Assembly: GCA_017449975.1 (NCBI GenBank)
Contig: JAFSYK010000068.1
Coordinates: forward strand, 1 to 53,161
Direction of reading: 5' to 3'
Length of the DNA: 53,161 nt
Source: Bacteroidales bacterium
Lineage (GTDB): Bacteria; Bacteroidota; Bacteroidia; Bacteroidales; P3
The notes below the pieces were generated by a model. That model ran no database searches. It was not told the origin of the DNA and saw only the letters and a list, made by a program, of their open reading frames with translations. A program made the translations under genes and the position numbers. Of the stretch, positions 1 through 6,469 are shown piece by piece. Positions within the stretch are counted from its first letter, which is position 1, and each line of letters opens with the position of its first letter.

Positions 1-266
1 AGGCCAAACTGCCCTTCGGTCCTGGTAAGGCTGTCAACGCCGGTGGTGTTGCCACCTCTGGTCTCGAGATTTGCCAGAACGCTGAGCACCGCAACTGGAC
101 GGCTGAAGAGGTCGACAAGAACCTCCACACCATCATGAACAACATCTATGACATGTGCGTCGAGCACGGCCAGGAGAAGGACGGTACCATCAACTACGTG
201 AAGGGTGCCAACATCGCCGGCTTCATGCGCGTTGCCAAGGCTATGGTTGCTCAGGGTATCATCTAA
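1..266 (+). CDS. gdhA: NADP-type glutamate dehydrogenase, C-terminal part
   Basis: Partial gene entering from the left edge; 87 codons of the 3' end are visible in frame 3 and stop with TAA at 264-266. The residues match the C-terminal end of the hexameric glutamate dehydrogenase family: AVNAGGVATSGLEICQNAEH, then the conserved end containing VKGANIAGFMRVAKAM. The enzyme interconverts 2-oxoglutarate plus ammonium and glutamate in the cytoplasm and is a main ammonium-assimilation route in gut Bacteroidales. The N-terminal catalytic region lies outside the window, so cofactor preference is inferred from the family and not read here. A strong intrinsic terminator follows after 26 bases. Confidence 0.93.
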   Translation, partial: AKLPFGPGKAVNAGGVATSGLEICQNAEHRNWTAEEVDKNLHTIMNNIYDMCVEHGQEKDGTINYVKGANIAGFMRVAKAMVAQGII

Positions 267-292
267 TCCAAGATTAGAATTCACCCAATATA

Positions 293-330
293 AAGCGGGC
301 CGCTCATCCGAGCGGCCCGCTTGTTTTGTG
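293..330 (+). terminator. Rho-independent terminator of gdhA
   Basis: Perfect 12-bp inverted repeat (AAGCGGGCCGCT at 293-304 and its complement at 311-322) with a 6-base loop, followed by TTGTTTTG. It lies 26 bases after the gdhA stop codon. Confidence 0.9.
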
Positions 331-359
331 TCACTGAAATAACATGATGCACTTGATTG

Positions 360-470
360 TTTTTGAACACGGATATCTCGGATTGAACGGATATCTGCTT
401 GCCGATTGGCAAGTGCTGCCGCAGGCATTATCCGTATTATCCGTTAAATCCGTGTTCGCTCAACATGTTT
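360..470. repeat. Dispersed intergenic repeat, copy 1
   Basis: The 170-base spacer between the gdhA terminator and the DUF4296 gene carries repeated words such as GAACACGGATAT, GAACGGATATC and ATCCGT. Bases 440-465 recur perfectly, in inverted orientation, at 11092-11117. No coding sequence is evident here. Confidence 0.6.
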
Positions 471-497
471 GCGGGGCATACTTTAGATGGTCCCCTT

Positions 498-833
498 TCA
501 CTGGCGTTCTTCCAGTTGGGCCATCACAAGACTGAAGACCGCTTCGTTTTGTTCGCGGTGGTTCAGGTAGTAGTTGGCGGTGGCGGTCAGCGACTCTTGG
601 GTCACGTTGTGCTGCGCCAGCAGCGTGTCGTAGGTGCCGGCCATGTCGGCTCCCAGGTTCTTGTACTGGAAATCGCTGGTGACAGAGAAGTAGCCCTCTG
701 CCAGATAGAGGTCGGTGAGCAGGTCGGCATACGCCTCGACGGTGAGCACACCTTCGGGCAGTTTTTCGGCATGTTTGCAGCCTGTCACGCTCGCCATCAA
801 TAGAATGGCGACAATCAGACGGATTCGTTTCAT
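498..833 (-). CDS. DUF4296 domain lipoprotein
   Basis: A 111-aa protein beginning MKRIRLIVAILLMASVTGCK: two basic residues, a hydrophobic stretch and a lipobox ending at Cys19, so it should be a lipoprotein. The rest is helical, with YADLLTDLYLAEGYF and a conserved NYYL motif, which match the Bacteroidota DUF4296 family by recognition. The function of that family is unknown. The gene is divergent from comM. A TACTTTTG -7 element (838-845) ends only 5 bases from the start codon, so the mRNA would be leaderless or nearly so. The signal peptide argues that this start is correct. Confidence 0.82.
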   Translation of the reverse strand: MKRIRLIVAILLMASVTGCKHAEKLPEGVLTVEAYADLLTDLYLAEGYFSVTSDFQYKNLGADMAGTYDTLLAQHNVTQESLTATANYYLNHREQNEAVFSLVMAQLEERQ

Positions 834-837
834 GGTG

Positions 838-845
838 CAAAAGTA
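838..845 (-). promoter_or_regulatory. -7 element (TACTTTTG) of the DUF4296 gene
   Basis: Minus-strand TACTTTTG matches the Bacteroidota TAnnTTTG consensus. It sits immediately upstream of the ATG at 833, leaving room for almost no 5' UTR. Confidence 0.6.
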
Positions 846-859
846 GCGATTTTTTTGCG

Positions 860-867
860 TATATTTG
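860..867 (+). promoter_or_regulatory. -7 element (TATATTTG) of comM
   Basis: Plus-strand TATATTTG, 42 bases before the ATG at 910. An in-frame TTG at 865 falls inside this element, so it cannot be the translation start. The two divergent promoters share a 76-base spacer. Confidence 0.75.
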
Positions 868-909
868 CATATCGTTTCACATCAGCATTGCTGTCCTAAC
901 CTTTCTTCC

Positions 910-2448
910 ATGCTTGTCAAAACTTTCGGAAGCGCCATCTGCGGCATCAACGCCATGACCGTCACCGTGGAGGTGAATATCGACAAAGGCATCGGCTATA
1001 TGGTGGTGGGTCTGCCCGACAACGCCGTGCGCGAGAGCCAGCAGCGCATCGAGTCGGCCATCGGCCAATACGGCTATCGCATCCCAGGCAAGAAGGTTGT
1101 CGTCAACCTCGCGCCTGCCGACATCAAAAAGGAGGGCACGGCCTACGACCTGAGCATCGCCATCGGCATTCTGGCGGCAGCGGGCAACATCCGCACCGAC
1201 CATCTGGCGGATTATGTCATCATGGGCGAGCTGTCGCTCGACGGCAGCCTGCGACCCATCAAGGGGGTGCTGCCCATCGCCATCGAGGCGCGGCGCCAGC
1301 AGTTCAAGGGCATCATCCTGCCTGCCGACAACGCCCGCGAGGCAGCCATCGTCAACAACCTGGAAGTTTACGGTGCCCACAATATCAAGGAGGTCATCGA
1401 TTTTCTCGACGACGAGGGTACTATTGCGATGACGCAGTTCGACACCCGTGCCGAGTTCGCCAGACAGCTGGACCACTATGAGCACGATTTCGCCGACGTC
1501 AAAGGGCAGGAGGGCGTCAAGCGTGCGCTGGAGATTGCCGCCGCCGGCGGCCACAATGTCATCCTTATCGGTCCTCCGGGTTCGGGCAAGACGATGCTGG
1601 CCAAACGTATGCCTTCCATTCTGCCGCCGCTCTCGTTGGAGGAGTCGTTGGAGACAACACAGATACACAGTGTGGCGGGACTGATGCGCAAGACCGACGC
1701 GCTGATTTCTGTGCGCCCCTTCCGCGCGCCCCATCACACGGTTTCAGACGTCGCCCTGGTGGGTGGCGGCAGCAATCCGCAGCCCGGCGAGATCAGCCTG
1801 GCGCACAACGGAGTGCTCTTCCTCGACGAGCTGCCCGAGTTCAAACGCTCCGCCCTCGAGGTGCTGCGTCAACCCATGGAGGAACGGCGGGTGACCATCA
1901 GCCGTGCCCGCGGCACCATCGACTACCCCGCCGGCTTCATGCTCATCGCCGCCATGAACCCCTGCCCCTGCGGCTACTACAACCACCCCACCATCGAATG
2001 TACCTGTCCTGCCGGTGCTGTGCGCCGCTACCTGAACAAGGTGAGCGGCCCGCTGATGGATCGCATCGACCTGCATGTGGAGGTGACGCCGGTGCCTGTC
2101 GGCGAGCTGGGACGCCAGCGGCCGGCCGAGAGCAGCGCCGCCATACGGCAGCGTGTCATCGCCGCCCGCGCCATACAGACCGAGCGTTTCCGCACCGCCA
2201 ACGGCATCCACTGCAACGCACAGATGACCAGCAAGCAGACACACCAATACTGTGTGCTCGACGACGGCTGCCGTCGCATCATCGAGATGGCCATGGACCG
2301 TCTCGGCCTCAGCGCCCGCGCCTACGACCGCATCCTCAAGGTGGCGCGCACCATCGCCGACCTCGACGGCAGCGAAGCCATCGCCACCACCCACCTCAGC
2401 GAGGCCATCAACTACAGAAGTCTGGACCGCGAAAACTGGGGAAGGTGA
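910..2448 (+). CDS. comM: YifB/ComM family Mg-chelatase-like AAA+ ATPase
   Basis: A 512-aa protein, the usual length for the family. The N-terminal ChlI-type domain (about residues 1-120) begins MLVKTFGSAICGINAM. The AAA+ core has Walker A GPPGSGKT at about residue 220, the Mg-chelatase motif RPFRAPHHT, and a Walker B-like FLDELPEF. Then come the conserved CPCGYYNHP cysteine segment and a C-terminal helical domain. Family knowledge: in Haemophilus and Vibrio ComM is a hexameric helicase promoting branch migration during integration of transformed DNA; the role in Bacteroidota is not established. ATG 910 is chosen because the earlier TTG lies within the promoter. The gene is apparently monocistronic. 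Confidence 0.92.
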   Translation: MLVKTFGSAICGINAMTVTVEVNIDKGIGYMVVGLPDNAVRESQQRIESAIGQYGYRIPGKKVVVNLAPADIKKEGTAYDLSIAIGILAAAGNIRTDHLADYVIMGELSLDGSLRPIKGVLPIAIEARRQQFKGIILPADNAREAAIVNNLEVYGAHNIKEVIDFLDDEGTIAMTQFDTRAEFARQLDHYEHDFADVKGQEGVKRALEIAAAGGHNVILIGPPGSGKTMLAKRMPSILPPLSLEESLETTQIHSVAGLMRKTDALISVRPFRAPHHTVSDVALVGGGSNPQPGEISLAHNGVLFLDELPEFKRSALEVLRQPMEERRVTISRARGTIDYPAGFMLIAAMNPCPCGYYNHPTIECTCPAGAVRRYLNKVSGPLMDRIDLHVEVTPVPVGELGRQRPAESSAAIRQRVIAARAIQTERFRTANGIHCNAQMTSKQTHQYCVLDDGCRRIIEMAMDRLGLSARAYDRILKVARTIADLDGSEAIATTHLSEAINYRSLDRENWGR

Positions 2449-2514
2449 ATTGTAAAAAACATCTTAACGTCATGCAAACTGCGAAGCGCACAACTTCCAT
2501 TTTAACTCCCCTTA

Positions 2515-2578
2515 AACCCTCCAACCCTCTAACCCTTGAACCCTTAAACATTAATCGTTAAACGTTAAACATTAAACG
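2515..2578. repeat. 8-bp-period tandem array plus TTAAAC-rich spacer
   Basis: Four consecutive 8-bp units of the form AACCCTNN (2515-2546) are followed by GTTAAACGTTAAACATTAAACG. The array lies between comM and the SIMPL gene. No ORF or terminator hairpin is seen in 2449-2589. Confidence 0.7.
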
Positions 2579-2589
2579 ACACCCAATAA

Positions 2590-3324
2590 ATGAAACACAT
2601 TGCCTTTTTTTTGTTTGTTTCCCTGCTGACTTTTGCGCCGATGGCGCAGGCGCAGGAGACGCCCAACACCATCACGGTCACAGGTACGGGCACCGTTATG
2701 GCGCAGCCCGACATGGCCCAGGTAAACATCCATTTCAGTCACACGGCCGCCACCACCCAGGAGGCCAAAGAGGCGGTGGCAAAAGCCATGCGTCAGGTGC
2801 AGCACATCCTGGAGGAGTGTAAGATTGATGCCAAAAATGTGAGCACCACCTCGTTCAGCTACGATGTGGAATATGAATATGTCGACGGGAAGCGGGTGCG
2901 TCTCGGTCAGCGTGCCGAGCAGTCGCTCTGTGTCAAGATCAAGCATATCGACAAGAACCCCGAGCTTCTCGCCAACCTCCTCGACCGTGTCGCCGTCATC
3001 GACAAGGTGGAGGTGCAGTCCGTCGAGTTCGACATCGAGAACAAGGCCGACCTCTACCGTCAGAGCCGTGCCCTGGCCTACAACAAAGCCTATGCGAAAG
3101 CTGCGCAGTATGCCGAGCTGGCGCACCGCAAAATCAGCAAGGCGCTGACGATAGCGGAGCACAACAGTCAGGATGTATCTTACGGCAGTGCGCGCAGCAA
3201 GATGGCGATGGTCAATATGGCTGTTGAAGAGTCCCTCGACTATGCCGGCGGCGCTACGCTGCCGACGGGTGAGCAGGGCGTCACCTCCATCGTCCATGTG
3301 GTCTTCGAGATGGAAGAGGACTGA
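2590..3324 (+). CDS. SIMPL (DUF541) domain periplasmic protein
   Basis: A 244-aa protein with a Sec signal peptide (MKHIAFFLFVSLLTFAPMAQ, probable cleavage after AQA). The mature part opens with ITVTGTGTVMAQPDMAQVNI, the recognisable start of the SIMPL/YggE fold, and continues with regularly spaced helices (AKAMRQVQHIL) and a late VEVQSVEFDIENK segment. Family knowledge: DUF541 proteins are exported and have been linked to oxidative-stress protection (YggE) or other roles; no enzymatic activity is known. It stands alone and is followed by a terminator shared with the convergent tRNA gene. I see no clear -7 element close upstream. Confidence 0.85.
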   Translation: MKHIAFFLFVSLLTFAPMAQAQETPNTITVTGTGTVMAQPDMAQVNIHFSHTAATTQEAKEAVAKAMRQVQHILEECKIDAKNVSTTSFSYDVEYEYVDGKRVRLGQRAEQSLCVKIKHIDKNPELLANLLDRVAVIDKVEVQSVEFDIENKADLYRQSRALAYNKAYAKAAQYAELAHRKISKALTIAEHNSQDVSYGSARSKMAMVNMAVEESLDYAGGATLPTGEQGVTSIVHVVFEMEED

Positions 3325-3350
3325 TATTCCCGCTTCGTTAAATAAACAGC

Positions 3351-3383
3351 CAGGGCTGCCGATACGGCAGCCCTGACTGTTTT
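3351..3383. terminator. Bidirectional hairpin between SIMPL gene and tRNA-Val
   Basis: Perfect 10-bp stem (CAGGGCTGCC at 3351-3360, complement at 3366-3375) with a 5-base loop and a trailing TGTTTT on the plus strand. It separates the convergent SIMPL and tRNA genes. Confidence 0.85.
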
Positions 3384-3384
3384 G

Positions 3385-3459
3385 TGGGAGCAACAGGGAT
3401 CGAACCAGTGACCTCATGCTTGTAAGGCATGCGCTCTGAACCAGCTGAGCTATGCTCCC
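3385..3459 (-). tRNA. tRNA-Val, anticodon TAC
   Basis: The reverse complement folds into a 75-nt cloverleaf. The acceptor GGGAGCA pairs with TGCTCCC; discriminator A; no CCA is encoded. D arm is GCTC/GAGC; anticodon arm is CATGC, loop CTTACAA, GCATG, giving anticodon TAC. The T arm is ACTGG, TTCGATC, CCTGT, which leaves a T-T mismatch at the third pair. The anticodon reads GTA and, by wobble, other valine codons. Confidence 0.93.
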
Positions 3460-3474
3460 TCGCAAAAGCGGCTG

Positions 3475-3482
3475 CAAAGGTA
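3475..3482 (-). promoter_or_regulatory. -7 element (TACCTTTG) of tRNA-Val
   Basis: Minus-strand TACCTTTG, 15 bases upstream of the mature tRNA 5' end, a good position for the tRNA promoter. Confidence 0.75.
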
Positions 3483-3506
3483 CGAAAAAAATATGACACA
3501 TTGCAA

Positions 3507-3527
3507 AATGATGCCTTTTGCATCATT
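3507..3527. other. Short hairpin in intergenic spacer
   Basis: AATGATGC (3507-3514), loop CTTTT, complement at 3520-3527. It lies in the 280-base gap between the tRNA promoter and the next plus-strand promoter. The gap holds no convincing gene. Confidence 0.4.
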
Positions 3528-3762
3528 ATTCTGTCGCATCTCAGTCGTCGAGTAGGCTTCTATCGGCACACTGCTATCCATCAAACCTTTAACGGCATTG
3601 TGTCCCAATTATTGTATGGGACTCCATTTTTCTGCCTAATTATTCCTAAGAGCGCTCGGTATATCGATTCTGAATTGTGAACTATTCAATAATCAACTTT
3701 CAAAATTCAGAATTCCTCCCCGAGGCTGTTTTTTGCCGTTGCCATAATCTGCTTTTTTTTTG

Positions 3763-3770
3763 TATATTTG
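3763..3770 (+). promoter_or_regulatory. -7 element (TATATTTG) of the FISUMP-like lipoprotein gene
   Basis: Plus-strand TATATTTG, 45 bases before the ATG at 3816. A TTG reading in frame from 3768 lies inside this element and is rejected as a start. Confidence 0.75.
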
Positions 3771-3815
3771 CACAGAGAAATGTCACCGATAACGAACCAA
3801 AATAACACAACTACC

Positions 3816-4583
3816 ATGAGAAAGAATTTTATGATTTTGGTGGCAGCTGCAATGCTGCTGGGAACTGGGTTGATGTCCTGCGAAAGAGATGACGATAACA
3901 GTTCGTCATCATCATCATCATCAGTAGGTGGTGGCAATGGAGGTGGCGACAATGGAGGTGGCAGCAATAGCGGCGGACAGACCTCTGCCAGATGGGTAGA
4001 TCTCGGTTTGCCGAGTGGACTGCTGTGGGCAGAGTGCAATGTGGGAGCTAGTTCGCCAGAGGATTATGGCAATTACTATGCTTGGGGCGAGACAACGACC
4101 AAGAGCGTTTACAATTGGAACACCTACTGCCACAGCAATGGGGATAGCGACCAGTTGACCAAGTATTGCAACGTCTCAAACTATGGCTACAACGACTACA
4201 TGGACAATCTGACCATCCTGCAGCCCGGAGATGACGTGGCGACGGTCAACATGGGCAGCGAGTGGCGCACCCCAACAATGGAGGAGTGGCAGGAACTCAT
4301 TGATAATACCCAAATGGCTAGGACGATGCAGAATGGCGTGTATGGAATCCGTTACATAGCTTCCAACGGTCAGAGTCTCTTCATGCCTGCCGCGGGATAT
4401 CGTTGGGGCGGCGACATCTGTTATGCGGGCGAGAGAGGCAACTACTGGACTTCGTCGCTCTATCCCTACGCACCGCTCTACGCATGGTACTTTGGTTTCC
4501 TAGTGGACGGCCAGAATGTGTATGGCCACTTCGATCGCTTCGTTGGGTTTTCTGTCCGTGCCGTGCGCACCTCGCTGGAATGA
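3816..4583 (+). CDS. FISUMP-like (DUF1566-type) surface lipoprotein
   Basis: A 255-aa protein. The signal peptide runs MRKNFMILVAAAMLLGTGLM and ends in a lipobox at SCER. Next is a low-complexity linker of Asp, eight consecutive Ser and Gly-rich GGGNGG repeats. The domain begins WVDLGLPSGLLWAECNVG and continues with YAWGETT, WRTPTMEEWQELI, FMPAAGYRWGG and a terminal FSVRAVRT. This matches the Fibrobacter-succinogenes-major-paralogous/DUF1566-like module common in secreted Bacteroidota proteins. The closing motifs (LPAAGYR, GYYWLS, FSVRLV) recur in the fimbrillin-like protein at 45571-47184. Ligand and function are unknown; surface exposure is inferred from the lipobox and linker. Confidence 0.8.
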   Translation: MRKNFMILVAAAMLLGTGLMSCERDDDNSSSSSSSSVGGGNGGGDNGGGSNSGGQTSARWVDLGLPSGLLWAECNVGASSPEDYGNYYAWGETTTKSVYNWNTYCHSNGDSDQLTKYCNVSNYGYNDYMDNLTILQPGDDVATVNMGSEWRTPTMEEWQELIDNTQMARTMQNGVYGIRYIASNGQSLFMPAAGYRWGGDICYAGERGNYWTSSLYPYAPLYAWYFGFLVDGQNVYGHFDRFVGFSVRAVRTSLE

Positions 4584-4597
4584 TTTAGATCAGCGTA

Positions 4598-4633
4598 GTT
4601 CGGGGACCCTTCGGGAAACCGAGCGTTTTGTTC
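4598..4633. terminator. Weak hairpin between convergent genes
   Basis: TTCGGGGACCCTTCGGG followed by AAACCGAG can form an interrupted stem, with GCGTTTTG after it. It is the only terminator-like structure in the 53-base convergent spacer. Confidence 0.4.
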
Positions 4634-4636
4634 CGT

Positions 4637-6466
4637 CTAGCTGGCGAAGGACTGCATCTCTACCAGTTTTTTGTAGAGGCCTTCTTCCTGTATCAGGCTG
4701 CTGTGGGTGCCGCGTTGCACGATGCGGCCTTTGTCCATGACCCATATCTCGTCGGCGTTCTGGATGGTGGCCAGACGGTGGGCGATGACGATGGAGGTGC
4801 GACCTTGCATGAGCTGTTCCAGCGCCTGCTGCACGATATGTTCCGACTCGGCGTCGAGGGCCGAGGTGGCTTCGTCGAGGATGAGGATGGGCGGGTTCTT
4901 GAGCAGGGCGCGCGCGATGCTGATGCGCTGCCGCTGGCCGCCCGAGAGCATCATGCCCCTGTCGCCGATAAGGGTGTTGTAGCCTTCGGGCAGCGCACTG
5001 ATGAATGGGTCGGCATAGGCGGCCTTGGCCGCTTCACGCACGGCCTCGTCGCTGTAGTGGTCGTGGCCAAAGGCGATGTTGTGGGCGATGGTGTCGTTGA
5101 AAAGGATGCAGTTCTGCGACACCAAGCCTATCTGCTGACGCAGCGAGCCGATGTTGAGTTGGCGGATGGGGGTGCCGTCGACACGTATCTCGCCGCTGTT
5201 GGGGTCGTAGAAACGCGGCAGCAGGTCGACGAGCGTGGTCTTGCCGGCTCCCGACGGTCCCACCAAAGCGATGGTGCGTCCCTTGTCGATACGGAAACTG
5301 ACGTGGTCTAGCACGGGCACCCATTCGTCGTCACGCTGGTAGGCGAAGCAGACATCGTCGTACTCGATGCTGCGGTCGAAGCCCTCCATCACTTTGGCGT
5401 CGGCCACCTCGATGATTTTCTCGTCGGCGTCGAGCAGCTCGAAGAAACGCTCGGCCGAGGCGTCGCCCTTTTGCAGGTTGTTGTAGGCGCGCACCAGCGA
5501 CTGGATGGGCGGAATCAGTCGGGCGAAGATGATGATGAAGAAGATGAAGACCGACGACAGCATCTCGCCGTTCAGCACCAGCGAGCCGCCGAGGATGAGG
5601 ATGCCTACCAGACCGATGGTACCCAGCACCTCGGAGAGCGGCGCACTCAGCTCACGCCGTTGCGCCACCCGTATCATGGTGCGGGTGTAGTCGGCGTTGG
5701 CGCGTTTGAAGCGGTGCCGCTGCGACTCCTCGCGGCCGAAGGCTTTGACGACACGCAGGTTGGAGATATTCTCCTCGATGTTCGAGAAGAGGTCGCCCAG
5801 CTTGCGCTGCCCCTTGGTGGAGTTGCGTTTCAGACTCTTGCCTATCAGTACGATGAGGATGACCGACGGCGGCAGCACCAGCAGGAAGTAGAGGAACAGG
5901 CGGGGCGAGATGAAGAGCAGGGTGCCGGTGAAGAGCAGTATGTTGATGGGGTCCTTGGCGATGCTGAGCAGCGAGGTGACGATGCTCCATTCGATGTCGA
6001 AGAGGTCGTTGGACATGCGGCTCAGCAGGTCGCCGCGCCGTTGTGAGCTGAAATAGGAGACCGGCAGGATGGTAATCTTGTGGTAGATGTCGTCGCGCAG
6101 CCGCTGTATCATGCCCTGTCGAATGGGGCCCACACAATAGTAGCCCATATAGCGGCACACGTTCGACAGCAGCGAGCAGGCGAGGTAGGCCGCCGATGCC
6201 GTGAGCAGGCAGCGCCACAGCCCCCAGCTGTCTTTCAGCAGGTAGAGGTGCCACAGCATCCAGTCGGTCAGCGCATGTTGGTTCATGGCCAGCGTGGGCT
6301 CGGTGGCGGGAGGTTCCGACATGCCGAAGAGCAGTTCGACAAAGGGGATGATGAGCACAAACGACGACAGGTTGAAGACGACGTGCAGCAGGTTGAAGAC
6401 CACTGTCCCCACCAGCTGGCGGGGATAGTAGCGCAGGTATCGGAAGATGCGTCGGATGTGGTGCAT
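4637..6466 (-). CDS. ABC exporter, ATPase fused to permease (MsbA-like)
   Basis: A 609-aa half-transporter. The N-terminal type-1 exporter domain has about six hydrophobic segments (residues about 15-330). The nucleotide-binding domain follows, with Walker A GPSGAGKTT near residue 402, signature LSGGQRQR near 507, Walker B ILILDEATSALD and the H-loop IVIAHRLATI. Family knowledge: such homodimers flip lipid A-core (MsbA) or export other lipids, peptides or drugs; the substrate cannot be read from sequence. It is the last gene of the sufC-sufD-PorE-like-exporter run, starting 3 bases after the stop of the upstream gene, so it is probably cotranscribed. Confidence 0.88.
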   Translation of the reverse strand: MHHIRRIFRYLRYYPRQLVGTVVFNLLHVVFNLSSFVLIIPFVELLFGMSEPPATEPTLAMNQHALTDWMLWHLYLLKDSWGLWRCLLTASAAYLACSLLSNVCRYMGYYCVGPIRQGMIQRLRDDIYHKITILPVSYFSSQRRGDLLSRMSNDLFDIEWSIVTSLLSIAKDPINILLFTGTLLFISPRLFLYFLLVLPPSVILIVLIGKSLKRNSTKGQRKLGDLFSNIEENISNLRVVKAFGREESQRHRFKRANADYTRTMIRVAQRRELSAPLSEVLGTIGLVGILILGGSLVLNGEMLSSVFIFFIIIFARLIPPIQSLVRAYNNLQKGDASAERFFELLDADEKIIEVADAKVMEGFDRSIEYDDVCFAYQRDDEWVPVLDHVSFRIDKGRTIALVGPSGAGKTTLVDLLPRFYDPNSGEIRVDGTPIRQLNIGSLRQQIGLVSQNCILFNDTIAHNIAFGHDHYSDEAVREAAKAAYADPFISALPEGYNTLIGDRGMMLSGGQRQRISIARALLKNPPILILDEATSALDAESEHIVQQALEQLMQGRTSIVIAHRLATIQNADEIWVMDKGRIVQRGTHSSLIQEEGLYKKLVEMQSFAS

Positions 6467-6469
6467 GGC

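Noticed and set aside
865-867. TTG as an earlier start for comM
   Set aside because: It lies inside the -7 element and adds residues that are not family-like.
3768-3770. TTG as an earlier start for the FISUMP-like lipoprotein
   Set aside because: It lies inside the -7 element; the ATG at 3816 gives a proper lipoprotein signal.
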